This document shows positions 8,344 through 16,287 of a stretch of DNA of 64,000 nucleotides, piece after piece (position 1 is the first letter of the stretch; each line of letters begins with the position of its first letter). The stretch comes from Pseudomonas sp. CBZ-4 (GTDB lineage Bacteria; Pseudomonadota; Gammaproteobacteria; Pseudomonadales; Pseudomonadaceae), in the NCBI RefSeq assembly GCF_000346755.1, contig NZ_ANNV01000175.1, positions 124,001 through 188,000 of the forward strand, given 5' to 3'. The notes beneath the pieces were generated by a model. That model saw only the letters and a program-made list of their open reading frames with translations. It was not told the DNA's origin and did not search any database. The position numbers were made by a program, and so were the translations under genes.

Positions 8344-8483
8344 TCCGCATTGACGCAATTTGGCTAGCCACCGAACCGATGGATATGCGCTCCGGCACCG
8401 AGAAAGCCCTCGCCCGGGTAGTGGCCGTCTTCGGTGCGGCGCAGCCGCACTGTGCTTATCTCTTTGCCAACCGCCGAGGCAAT
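8340..8483 (+). pseudogene. tnpB: IS66 TnpB (ORF2 protein), 3'-truncated remnant
   Basis: From GTG 8340 the translation runs VIRIDAIWLATEPMDMRSGT, continues into ALARVVAVFGAAQPHCAYLF and reaches ANRRGN, the N-terminal half of the IS66 TnpB (IS66 Orf2) family. Similarity then stops abruptly near 8483 and the frame continues into unrelated sequence. The remaining half of tnpB and all of tnpC are missing, so this IS copy was cut off, probably when the TIR-gene segment was joined. The stretch 8484-8700 shows nothing I can assign. Confidence 0.85.
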
Positions 8484-8709
8484 CTGGACTGCCCCCGGCG
8501 CCATAGACATCTCCAGCCTATGCACATCATTCATTACGAGCGAGCCCAAATGATCTACCACCATGTCACGACTCGAGCACCGTTGCTTTTTGGCTGACAG
8601 GTTCAACTGAAGGGCATCCAATCAGCAGTCAAGCCAGCCCACGTCTGTACTTCGCAGCCAAGCTGCCCGTAAGATCGACATCGCACCTTTCCGAGTAGGA
8701 GTGACCCTT

Positions 8710-9678
8710 TTGCCGAACGTGTTCTTTTCTTATTGCCATGCTGACGAGGCGCTGCGCGACCAGTTGGAAAAGCAGCTTTCGATGCTCAAGCGCCAAGGCG
8801 TCATTGAGACTTGGCACGACCGCAGAATCGGAGCAGGCCAAGAGATCGATGCTGCCATTGATGATCACATCAACAGCGACGAAATTATCCTGTTGCTGGT
8901 AAGCCCGGATTTCATCGCCTCCGACTATTGCTACAACATCGAGATGGCTCGCGCAATGGAGCGCCATGCCGCTAAAGAAGCGACTGTCATTCCTGTGATT
9001 CTTCGCCCATGCGATTGGCATCATGCCCCCTTCGGCAAGCTGCTTGGTACGCCCCAAGATGGTAAGCCAGTGACCCTTTGGCCTGATCGGGACGAAGCAT
9101 TCTTGCAGGTTGCGAAGGAGGTTCGGAAAGCCGCCGAGCGACGCAGCCGTGGCCAACCGAACACTGCTCCGCGAGCCGAACGCAACGATTTCAATGGAGG
9201 TTCAGCGCCCTCCCTTATCGCCCCAGCTGGCCCTAGGTCGAGTAACCTTCGAATGGCTAAGAGCTTCACCCAGCTGGACAAAGACCGCTTCTTGCTCGAC
9301 AGCTTCGAGTACATCGCCCGCTATTTTGAGAACTCGTTGCTGGAGCTCCAAGCGCGCAACTCAGGGTATGAAGGGGTCTTCCGTCGGGTAGATGCAAATC
9401 GCTTTTCTGCGAATATCTACAAGGACGGCCACGACGTTGCAAAAGCGGCAGTGTTCACCGGCGGCCAGATGGGCGCCGGTATCTACTACAGCCATGGAGA
9501 CTCGTTTGGCGGCGGCTCTTACAACGAGGCGCTTACCGTAAATACGGACGACCAATCCATGTACCTGAAGACCTTAGGCATGGCGTTCCACACTCGGCAA
9601 GACCAGAAGCTTTCCCAAGAAGGCGGTGCCGAGACGCTTTGGGGCCTTCTCATCGCACCGCTACAACGCAATCGGTAA
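8710..9678 (+). CDS. TIR-domain protein with uncharacterised C-terminal domain
   Basis: The protein is about 322 residues. Its N-terminal 140 residues form a TIR domain: NVFFSYCHADEALRDQL, DRRIGAGQEIDAAI, then LLLVSPDFIASDYCYNIEM, whose Glu sits in the position of the catalytic Glu of TIR NADases. Residues from about 185 to the end form a second domain (QLDKDRFLLDSFEYIARYF onward, with a Gly-rich GGGSYNEAL stretch) that I do not recognise; it may be the sensor. Bacterial TIR proteins commonly act in defence by cleaving NAD+. The start is ambiguous: AGGAG at 8697-8701 is 8 nt before TTG 8710 but touches GTG 8701, so TTG 8710 is preferred; GTG 8719 is another option. Confidence 0.8.
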   Translation: MPNVFFSYCHADEALRDQLEKQLSMLKRQGVIETWHDRRIGAGQEIDAAIDDHINSDEIILLLVSPDFIASDYCYNIEMARAMERHAAKEATVIPVILRPCDWHHAPFGKLLGTPQDGKPVTLWPDRDEAFLQVAKEVRKAAERRSRGQPNTAPRAERNDFNGGSAPSLIAPAGPRSSNLRMAKSFTQLDKDRFLLDSFEYIARYFENSLLELQARNSGYEGVFRRVDANRFSANIYKDGHDVAKAAVFTGGQMGAGIYYSHGDSFGGGSYNEALTVNTDDQSMYLKTLGMAFHTRQDQKLSQEGGAETLWGLLIAPLQRNR

Positions 9679-9710
9679 ATCATTGCTGGGTGCGAATTAG
9701 AAAGAACCCA

Positions 9711-9738
9711 GGGGGCACTTGGCCTTGACGCTGCCCCC
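9711..9738 (+). terminator. Hairpin after the TIR gene
   Basis: GGGGGCA (9711-9717) pairs with TGCCCCC (9732-9738) around a 14-nt loop, 33 nt after the TIR stop. There is no T-run, so it is at best a weak or factor-dependent terminator. Confidence 0.35.
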
Positions 9739-9777
9739 TACGACATAGAAGTAAGACTCACATAGAAGGTTCAGACC

Positions 9778-10152
9778 ATGGAAGTAGTCCTGCTCGCCCA
9801 CATCACATTTAACCGAATAGGTTCGGCCAGTGGCGGAGGCTTTCAAAGCCAACGCCAGGTCAAGTTTTCCGCTGAGCTAGCAGACACCGACCAATCGGCC
9901 TTAAGGGAATTGGTGATCGAGATCGCCGAGGCAAATGGTGAAGCGGCGGGAGCCTTGAGAGAATTGAGGTACGAGCGAAGCTACGGAGGGGAATTGGTAC
10001 TCAACATCCAAGGCCCGAGCACCTCATACGGCACCGCTTATGCCCAATGTCGCATCATCCATGCGTTGAAAGCCAAAGGGCAGTACTTCGAGCTTCAGGC
10101 GGTAGAAAACAAAGACGTTACACCATATGTCTCGTCTCGACGGGCTGAGTAG
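9778..10152 (+). CDS. Hypothetical protein (124 aa)
   Basis: The protein is small and soluble with no signal peptide or membrane segment. It reads as an alternating strand and helix pattern: an N-terminal strand MEVVLLAHITFNRIG, a charged helix around LRELVIEIAEANGEAAGALREL (about residues 42-64), then a strand and the GPSTSYGTAYAQCRIIHAL segment. I do not recognise the family. AAGG lies 10 nt before the ATG. It follows the TIR gene on the same strand after 99 nt and is the last gene of the island before the chromosomal genes, so it may be a cargo gene of the island. Confidence 0.6.
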   Translation: MEVVLLAHITFNRIGSASGGGFQSQRQVKFSAELADTDQSALRELVIEIAEANGEAAGALRELRYERSYGGELVLNIQGPSTSYGTAYAQCRIIHALKAKGQYFELQAVENKDVTPYVSSRRAE

Positions 10153-10426
10153 TTCGCATATCGACTCAACGAACCACCAAGGATTTGCCGGATTCGGGTT
10201 GGTCATCCAGTATACGGAGGCGCACTGAATACCAGCCACGGCCACCGACGTCCGTGTCAGAAATCGCCATTCGCGATCGCTCGCACACCCGTCGCGACTG
10301 GGGGCAAAACTGGGGGCATATTTTAGATTTTTCGATCAAAAAATGCCGTCCTAGAGCCCAGTCAAAATGTTCTTCGGCGACCCGGACAGCTTGTAGCTGT
10401 CGGGCGCCGAACAGCTTCCACGCCCC
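10153..10426. other. Island/chromosome junction region
   Basis: No gene is visible. The sequence contains a near-tandem repeat, ACTGGGGGCA at 10297-10306 and again at 10309-10318, and a hairpin at 10381-10404. No tRNA gene or integrase that would mark a classical att site was found. Confidence 0.45.
10381..10404 (-). terminator. Hairpin downstream of the PotF-like gene
   Basis: The arms cccggacagct and agctgtcggg form a 10-bp stem with one bulged G and a TGT loop. It lies 23 nt past the stop of the minus-strand gene ending at 10427. The T-rich tract on the minus strand is short and distant, so termination is likely but not certain. Confidence 0.45.
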
Positions 10427-11527
10427 TCACGTCCCACTCTTCACCTTACTCCAAACCCGCGTCCGCACCCGCTCCAACTTGAGCGGCAGCGGCTCCAGCG
10501 GAAACAGTGTATCCAACACCACGTTCGCCGGATAAACCCCAGGATTATCCCGCACCCGCTCATCCAGCAACGCCGTAGCGTCCTTGTTCGCATTGGCATA
10601 ACTCAGGTAGTTGGACGTCTGCGCAATCACCGGCGGGCGCAGCATATAGTCGATGAACGCCAGCCCCTGCTGGGGGTTCGGTGCATCGTTGAGCAGCACC
10701 AGGCTTTCGACCCACACCGGCGCGCCTTCCTTGGGGATGCTGTATTGAATGTGGCGGCCACTGCCGGCGGCATCGGCGGCTTTCTTGGCGTCCATCACGC
10801 CGCCGGCCCAGCCGACGACGGCGCAGATGTTGCCATTGGCCAGGTCGGTGATGAAGCGCGATGAGTCGAAGTAGCGGATGTGCGGGCGCAGTTTCAGCAG
10901 CAGTGCCTGGGCTTTCTGGTAGTCGTCCGGGTTCTGGCTGTTGTAGGGCAGGCCCAGGTAATGCAGGGCGATGGGGATGATTTCGCCCGGTGCATCCAGC
11001 ATGGCCACGCCGCAGGTGTCCAGCTTGGCGAGGTTTTCCTCTTTGAAGATCAGGTCCCAGGAGTTGACCGGTGCGTCGGCACCGAGAATGGCGCGGACTT
11101 TTTCCACGTCGTAGCCAATGCCCGTGGTGCCCCACAGGTACGGCACCGCGTAGCGATTGCCGGGGTCGTTGCTCTGCACCTTGGCCAGGATGGCCGGGTC
11201 AAGGTGGGTTGCGTTGGGCAACTGCGCGCGATCCAGTTCCTTGAGCACACCCGCCTTGATCAGGTTGGGCAGCAGGTCACCGGTGGCCACTACCACGTCG
11301 TAGCCACTGCGCCCGGCCATGAGTTTGCTCTGCATGACTTCACTGTTGTCGAACACGTCGTACGCGCTATGTATGCCGGTCTGCGCCTGGAAGGTTTTCA
11401 GCGTGTCAGGGGCGATAAAGTCGTACCAGTTGTAGATATTGACCTTCGGTTCTTCTGCCTGGACGCAGGTCAGCGCGCCACTGATCAAGCAGGCCAGGCT
11501 CCAGCGTACGTATCGAGTCAGGATCAT
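10427..11527 (-). CDS. Polyamine-type ABC transporter periplasmic substrate-binding protein (PotF/SpuD-like)
   Basis: The 366-residue protein has a Sec signal peptide (about 1-24, ending in CVQA) and the PotD/PotF mature start VNIYNWYDFIAPDTLKTFQ. It continues with the family blocks FDNSEVMQSKLMAGRSGYDVV, PYLWGTTGIGYD and VGWAGGVMDAKKAAD. PotF-family proteins capture putrescine or spermidine in the periplasm for an ABC importer. No permease or ATPase gene adjoins it, so it either feeds a transporter encoded elsewhere or acts as an orphan receptor. AGGAG lies 6 nt before the ATG. The nitrilase-family gene lies 53 nt upstream on the same strand, so the two may be co-transcribed, linking amine or amide uptake to hydrolysis. 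Confidence 0.88.
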   Translation of the reverse strand: MILTRYVRWSLACLISGALTCVQAEEPKVNIYNWYDFIAPDTLKTFQAQTGIHSAYDVFDNSEVMQSKLMAGRSGYDVVVATGDLLPNLIKAGVLKELDRAQLPNATHLDPAILAKVQSNDPGNRYAVPYLWGTTGIGYDVEKVRAILGADAPVNSWDLIFKEENLAKLDTCGVAMLDAPGEIIPIALHYLGLPYNSQNPDDYQKAQALLLKLRPHIRYFDSSRFITDLANGNICAVVGWAGGVMDAKKAADAAGSGRHIQYSIPKEGAPVWVESLVLLNDAPNPQQGLAFIDYMLRPPVIAQTSNYLSYANANKDATALLDERVRDNPGVYPANVVLDTLFPLEPLPLKLERVRTRVWSKVKSGT

Positions 11528-11580
11528 CGAGCACTCCTGGGCGTTGCCGCCCGATTATTGTTTTGGTTGGGCAGGATTGA

Positions 11581-12396
11581 TCAGCGCAGCAGCAGTTCCC
11601 GGCGGCCATCGGCGTGCTGCACGCTCTCGCCGCTCAGGTAGAGGCGGCGATCAGTGAGGTAGTGATAGTCCGCGCGGGCGGCGTGGAGCTGCGTCAGGTC
11701 CAGGGTCACGACTTGCCGGGTTTCATCGCGCCCGGCCTCGAACAGCGGGCGACCAAACGGGTCGATGGCGGCGCTGCCACCGGCAAATACCAGGCCGTCG
11801 TCGCCCTCGCCGACGCGGTTGACCATCACGCTGAACAGCTGGTTTTCCTGGGCGCGGGCCATGATGGCGGTGCGGTGTACCGGACCATAGGGGTCCATAT
11901 TGCCGTTGGTGACGATGATCAGCTCGGCCCCCAGCTGAGCCAGGGCGCGGGCGGTTTCCGGCAGTTCGATGTCGTAGCAGATCAGGATGCCGACGCGGAC
12001 GCCCTTACACAGCGCCGTGACAAAACGGTCGCCCGGGGTGATGTCGCCGCGCTCGGAAGGCCACAAGTGGGTCTTGCGATAACGCAAGGCAATACCCTCG
12101 GGCGTGACCAGTACCGAGGTGTTGTAGTGCACGCCGGCATCGCTCTCGACCAGGCCGATGACCACCGCCACATCGCGCTCGCGGACGGCCTGTTGGATGG
12201 CACGCAACGCCGTGCCGTCAAGGGGCTGCGCCACCTCGGCCAATTGTTCGCCGGCGACAAAGCCCATCAAATGGGTTTCAGGAAACACCAGCAAGTCGGT
12301 GTCCGCGCCACACGTGGCGATGGCTTCCAGGGCGCGGCGCAGGTTATAAGCAGTGTCGCCGTCACGGCCGGCCAGTTGCATGAGTTCGATCTTCAT
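11581..12396 (-). CDS. Carbon-nitrogen hydrolase (nitrilase superfamily amidase)
   Basis: The 271-residue cytoplasmic enzyme carries the nitrilase-superfamily Glu-Lys-Cys triad: Glu in FPETHLMG (about 43), Lys in YRKTHLWPSERGD (about 112) and Cys in GILICYDIELPE (about 148). Such enzymes hydrolyse amides or carbamoyl compounds to acid and ammonia. I chose ATG 12394-12396 because AAGGA precedes it by 7 nt and the family start MKIELMQLAGRDGD begins there; the frame stays open 43 codons further upstream without family similarity. It is divergent from the LuxR gene at 12481 and probably regulated by it. The substrate is unknown; beside a polyamine-type binding protein, an acylated polyamine or amino-acid amide is plausible. 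Confidence 0.87.
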   Translation of the reverse strand: MKIELMQLAGRDGDTAYNLRRALEAIATCGADTDLLVFPETHLMGFVAGEQLAEVAQPLDGTALRAIQQAVRERDVAVVIGLVESDAGVHYNTSVLVTPEGIALRYRKTHLWPSERGDITPGDRFVTALCKGVRVGILICYDIELPETARALAQLGAELIIVTNGNMDPYGPVHRTAIMARAQENQLFSVMVNRVGEGDDGLVFAGGSAAIDPFGRPLFEAGRDETRQVVTLDLTQLHAARADYHYLTDRRLYLSGESVQHADGRRELLLR

Positions 12397-12442
12397 CGTG
12401 GATCCTTGTGCACAGTAAGCTGGCAACGAGTATGGGCCGTAC

Positions 12443-12471
12443 CCCCATGGCACAAAATCACTTCGATGGGG
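12443..12471. promoter_or_regulatory. Candidate operator between amidase and LuxR genes
   Basis: CCCCAT (12443-12448) and ATGGGG (12466-12471) form an inverted repeat between the divergent starts at 12396 and 12481, followed by the overlapping palindrome GGGGTAACCCC. It could be the operator of the adjacent LuxR-type regulator. The evidence is the symmetry and position only. Confidence 0.3.
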
Positions 12472-12480
12472 TAACCCCGA

Positions 12481-13275
12481 ATGGGTAGCGAGATGCACCT
12501 GACCTTGCAGGACCTGGCCTGGCATGACGCCGTCGGCCGGCTGATCGAGACGCTGGACCGGCCGAATTTCTGGACGTCACTCACGCGCCTGCTCGGGCGC
12601 TATGTGCCGATGGACAACTGGGTGGTGTTGATATTCAGCGCCGGGCGCCCGCAGTTGCTGGCCGAGTCGCCGGCGCCGGAAAGCGCCAGCGACTCGCTGT
12701 TCCAGGACTATCTCAAGGGCTTGTACTTGCTCGACCCGTTTTACCTGGCCAATCGCGAAGCGCCGCAAAGCGGGTTGTTCCAGCTGGATGACGTCGCACC
12801 GGAATGCTTTGAGCAGACGGATTATTACCAGCGCTACTTCCGCCTCAATATCGTCGCCGACGAGATCCACTTCAATGTGCAACTCGACGCGGAGCGCACA
12901 CTGAGCCTGTCCCTGGGTAGCAGCACCCGCTTCAGCCACGAGCACTTCGCGTTGCTCGGGTTGATCCAACCTTGGGTGGCCGGGCTGATGCGCCAGCGTT
13001 GCGCCTTTGAACAGGGCTTCAAGCGCGAACCGGAACCCGCCACAGACTGGCAGGAACGCGTGGACTCCCCCGGCCTGCACATCAGCTCAACCCTGACCAG
13101 CCGCGAAACCGAGGTGGCCCAGCTAATGCTCAGCGGCTGCTCGAACAAAGAGATCGCCCGCAAGCTGGCGATCTCGGCCGAGACGGTGAAAGTCCACCGC
13201 CGACACCTGTACAACAAGTTGGGGATCAAGTCCCAGTCCGAGCTGTTCCTGTTGTTCCTGCAAGCTCAGGAGTGA
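12481..13275 (+). CDS. LuxR-family transcriptional regulator
   Basis: The 264-residue protein ends in a clear LuxR/FixJ-type helix-turn-helix (about 198-258): TSRETEVAQLMLSGCSNKEI, then ARKLAISAETVKVHRRHLYN and KLGIKSQSEL. The N-terminal 190 residues show neither a phosphorylatable receiver domain nor an obvious autoinducer-binding motif and are probably a sensor for a small molecule. It is divergent from the nitrilase-family gene across 84 nt, suggesting local control of amide metabolism. Its last 10 nt overlap the end of the convergent P1 peptidase gene. ATG 12496 is an alternative start. Confidence 0.85.
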   Translation: MGSEMHLTLQDLAWHDAVGRLIETLDRPNFWTSLTRLLGRYVPMDNWVVLIFSAGRPQLLAESPAPESASDSLFQDYLKGLYLLDPFYLANREAPQSGLFQLDDVAPECFEQTDYYQRYFRLNIVADEIHFNVQLDAERTLSLSLGSSTRFSHEHFALLGLIQPWVAGLMRQRCAFEQGFKREPEPATDWQERVDSPGLHISSTLTSRETEVAQLMLSGCSNKEIARKLAISAETVKVHRRHLYNKLGIKSQSELFLLFLQAQE

Positions 13276-14369
13276 GGCGCCCAGCCGACCTGCTTCAGCG
13301 CCACCAGCAGTTGCTCGGGCTTGAGGGCCAGCGCGGTCTTGCCCCGGCCGTGCAGGTCGTTGGCGCCGAGCATGGCGTTGAGGATCGCCTCTTCAACCGC
13401 GTCCGCCGCCGCGACAAACAACGCCGAGATATAGTCGTTGTTGACCATCTGCAACGCCGTCGTCGGCGGCCCGGGCTGCCCGAGGTTGGCCACCGGCAAC
13501 CCGCTGTTGCCCACCGAGAACGCGATGAAAATATCGCCACTGTCATCTTCGGTGCCGCCACCCACCCGTGCCAGGCCGATACTCGCCCGCTGCGCCAGGC
13601 GTGTGCATTGGTGCGGCAATAACGGCGCATCCGTCGCCAGGGTAATCACGATGGAGCCCATGCCAGGCACGCCGACATTCACCGGGCCGTCGTAAGGCGA
13701 CGGCACATCCTTCAACACGCTGCCAACCGGGTAACCCGCCACCCGCAATGCGCCGCGCGCGCCGTAGTTGGCCTGCACCAGCACGCCGACGGTCCAGCCG
13801 CCCTCCTCCTCGCTCAGCACTCGTGACGACGTGCCGATGCCGCCCTTGAATTCATGGCAGATCATGCCGGTGCCACCGCCCACGCAGCCTTCTTCAACCG
13901 GGCCGCTACGGGCATCACGCAGCGCTGCATGGACATGCTCGGCCGTCACATGCTGGTCCCAGATATCACTGAGGATGCCGTCATAGGTCTCCAGCACCAC
14001 GGGCATGCACCAATAGGTGTGCTGCTTGCCCATGTCGCGCTCGGCGGCGACCAGCGCATCACGCACCACGCCGACGCTGTGGGTGTTGGTGTAGGCAATG
14101 GGCGTGGTCAGCAGGCCGGCTTCGCGAATCCACTCCAGCCCCGTGGCGTCGCCGTTGCCATTGAGCACGTGCACACCGGCAAAACACGGAGCCAGGTGCG
14201 CGGCAACCGCACGTGGCTCGATGACGGTCACGCCGGTGTGCATGGAACGGTCAGCGTGCTCGGCATTGAGGGTGTGATGGCCGACGCGCACGCCGGGAAC
14301 GTCGGTGATGGCGTTGAACGCCCCCGGCTGGCCGTCGCCGATGGTGATGCCCAGATCTCGTAAACGCAT
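13266..14369 (-). CDS. P1 (S58) family peptidase, DmpA-type aminopeptidase
   Basis: The 367-residue protein matches the DmpA/BapA family of N-terminal nucleophile hydrolases that self-cleave into two chains and release N-terminal (often D- or beta-) amino acids from peptides and amides. Visible family blocks are LGITIGDGQPGAFNAITDVP at about 4-23, GCVGGGTGMICHEFKGGIG around 150-168, GSIVITLATDAPLLPHQ in the mid-C-terminal part and GDIFIAFSVGNSG near 290. I chose ATG 14367-14369, where the family start MRLRDLGI begins; the open frame runs 17 codons further. There is no signal peptide. It is divergent from the AraC gene at 14522, its likely regulator. Confidence 0.86.
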   Translation of the reverse strand: MRLRDLGITIGDGQPGAFNAITDVPGVRVGHHTLNAEHADRSMHTGVTVIEPRAVAAHLAPCFAGVHVLNGNGDATGLEWIREAGLLTTPIAYTNTHSVGVVRDALVAAERDMGKQHTYWCMPVVLETYDGILSDIWDQHVTAEHVHAALRDARSGPVEEGCVGGGTGMICHEFKGGIGTSSRVLSEEEGGWTVGVLVQANYGARGALRVAGYPVGSVLKDVPSPYDGPVNVGVPGMGSIVITLATDAPLLPHQCTRLAQRASIGLARVGGGTEDDSGDIFIAFSVGNSGLPVANLGQPGPPTTALQMVNNDYISALFVAAADAVEEAILNAMLGANDLHGRGKTALALKPEQLLVALKQVGWAPHS

Positions 14370-14521
14370 GTTTTTACTCTCAATTGTCGAGTGAAGAACG
14401 TGCGGCGAGTCTAGGTTCACCCTGCGGCGGTGACGATAACCCTCTGTTGTTACCCCCGAGGCGTTAGGCCGCCAGAGGTGTAGACTCGTGCGGACTTTAT
14501 TGACCGTCCCACAGGTGATGC

Positions 14522-15436
14522 ATGGACCCGCTGTCCGAAGTGCTGTCCTTATTGAGAATTCGCAACTATCACAGCGCCTCGCTCACCTTGGGCGGCGCGT
14601 GGGCATTCCATTTTCCGCGTAAGGAAGGCATCAAGTTCACTGCCGTGGCCAAGGGCAGTTGCTGGCTGCACGTAGAGGGCGAACAACTGCCCCAGCGACT
14701 CCAGCAAGGCGATTGCTTCCTGATGACCCGGGGTCTGCCTTTCACCCTCTACAGCGACAAGTCGCAGCGCGTCCTGGACGCCGACGCGCACGTTCAAACA
14801 CTGGCTGCCAACGAACTTTCCCTGCACTACGGCGGCGACGATGTGCAACTGGTCGGTGGCCGCTTTGACTTCACCGGCACGCCTGCCCAGTTGCTGCTCG
14901 GCACCCTGCCCCCGGTGGTGCATGTGCCAGGCAACGAGCCGCAGGCGTCGATCCTGCGCTGGGCACTCGAGCGTTTTATCGGTGAGCTGCAACACAAACG
15001 CCCTGGCCGATCGCTGATGAATGAACACCTGGCACACATCATGTTGGTCGAAGTCCTTCGCACCCATCTGGCGACACTGGGCAGTCACGGGATCGGCTGG
15101 TTTTTCGGTCTCGCCGACCGCAATCTCAACCTTGCCCTCAGCGCGCTGCATGACCAGCCGGCTCACCGCTGGACCGTGCAGGCACTTGCGCAACGGGCCA
15201 ACATGTCTCGCTCGGCGTTCGCCCTGCGCTTCAAGCAGGTGGTCGGCACAGCACCCATGGAGTACCTCACCCATTGGCGCATGTTGCTGGCAAGTGACCG
15301 GTTGCAGAACTCCGATGATTCGGTCTCGACCATCGCGTTCTCGCTGGGTTACGAATCAGAGAGTGCGTTCAGCAGCGCCTTCAAACGCGTCATGTCCCAA
15401 TCACCCCGCCATTACCTGCGCGAACACGTCGCCTAG
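14522..15436 (+). CDS. AraC-family transcriptional regulator with cupin N-terminus
   Basis: The 304-residue protein has a cupin-type ligand-binding N-terminal half (about 1-190, of the kind called AraC_binding or cupin_6). The C-terminal AraC DNA-binding domain (about 205-300) has two helix-turn-helix units: WTVQALAQRANMSRSAFALR and the second ending ESESAFSSAFKRVMSQSP with HYLREH. AGGTGATGC precedes the ATG. It is divergent from the P1 peptidase and convergent with the SDR gene, sharing the palindromic ctag that provides both stop codons (15433-15436). The likely targets are these neighbours. Confidence 0.88.
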   Translation: MDPLSEVLSLLRIRNYHSASLTLGGAWAFHFPRKEGIKFTAVAKGSCWLHVEGEQLPQRLQQGDCFLMTRGLPFTLYSDKSQRVLDADAHVQTLAANELSLHYGGDDVQLVGGRFDFTGTPAQLLLGTLPPVVHVPGNEPQASILRWALERFIGELQHKRPGRSLMNEHLAHIMLVEVLRTHLATLGSHGIGWFFGLADRNLNLALSALHDQPAHRWTVQALAQRANMSRSAFALRFKQVVGTAPMEYLTHWRMLLASDRLQNSDDSVSTIAFSLGYESESAFSSAFKRVMSQSPRHYLREHVA

Positions 15437-16182
15437 TGCAGGCCGCCACCGATCACCAACACCTCGCCGGTGATCCAGCCCGCGTCTGCCGACGCGAGGA
15501 ACGCTACCGCAGGCGCGATATCCTGGGGCTCGCCGATACGTCCCAGCGGCGTAATGGCCTCGATCTGCTGGCGGAACGCGTCCTCGAAAAAACCGCTGGC
15601 GTGCACGCCTTCAGTCACGACCAAGCCCGGGTTGACCGAGTTAACACGGATGCTCCTGGGCCCCAACTCATTGGCCAGCGTGCGGGTGATCGCATCCACG
15701 GCGCCCTTTGAGGCGGTGTACACCGTCGAGTTGGCTGGGGTGAATGCGGTCACGCTGGAGCTGATATTGATGATGCTGCCGCCAGCCGGATTAAACACCG
15801 CAACTGCCGCCTGGGTGCACTGGATCAGACCCAGCACATTCAGGTTGAACTGACGGTGAAACTCTTGCTCGGTGATCTGCGCCAGCGGGCTGGTGGCATA
15901 GACCCCCGCGTTGTTGACCAAGATATCCAGATGCCCGTGTTCATGCACAATCGCCTTGAACAGCGCCTTGACGTCGAGGCTGTTGGACACGTCCGCCTGG
16001 ATCGCGTGAGCCCTGGCGCCGGTTTGCAGGATCTCTGAAACCACACGGTCGGCATCCTCGCGACTGTTGGCGTAGTTGACGATAACGGTGGCGCCCTCCT
16101 TGGCCAATTGCTTGGCAATCGCCGCGCCAATGCCCTTGGAGGCACCGGTGACCAATGCGATTTTCTTCTGCAGCTTTTTCAT
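15433..16182 (-). CDS. SDR-family NAD(P)-dependent oxidoreductase
   Basis: The 249-residue protein is a classical short-chain dehydrogenase: cofactor motif TGASKGIGAAIAK at about 12-24, structural VNNAGVYATSP near 88-98, the Ser of NISSSVTAFTP and the catalytic YTASK near 153-157. C-terminal PLGRIGEPQDIAPAVAFLAS is typical of 3-oxoacyl-reductase-like SDRs. Such enzymes interconvert alcohols and ketones with NAD(P)H. I chose ATG 16180-16182 because gagggaag precedes it by 6 nt; nine more codons are open upstream. The nearest gene on the same strand (class II aldolase, ends 16288) is 105 nt upstream. The substrate is unknown. Confidence 0.88.
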   Translation of the reverse strand: MKKLQKKIALVTGASKGIGAAIAKQLAKEGATVIVNYANSREDADRVVSEILQTGARAHAIQADVSNSLDVKALFKAIVHEHGHLDILVNNAGVYATSPLAQITEQEFHRQFNLNVLGLIQCTQAAVAVFNPAGGSIINISSSVTAFTPANSTVYTASKGAVDAITRTLANELGPRSIRVNSVNPGLVVTEGVHASGFFEDAFRQQIEAITPLGRIGEPQDIAPAVAFLASADAGWITGEVLVIGGGLH

Positions 16183-16287
16183 CTTCACTTCCCTCTCAGG
16201 CGGGTTCAAATCGATAGAAGCAGCCTAAGAGGTTCGGCATCTCGGGTTAATAGCCAGGCATCCAGGAAACATGCGTGATCGTCCAGA

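Noticed and set aside
10153-10426. tRNA gene as integration site of the island
   Set aside because: No cloverleaf, T-loop GTTC-type motif or CCA-adjacent acceptor could be built on either strand.
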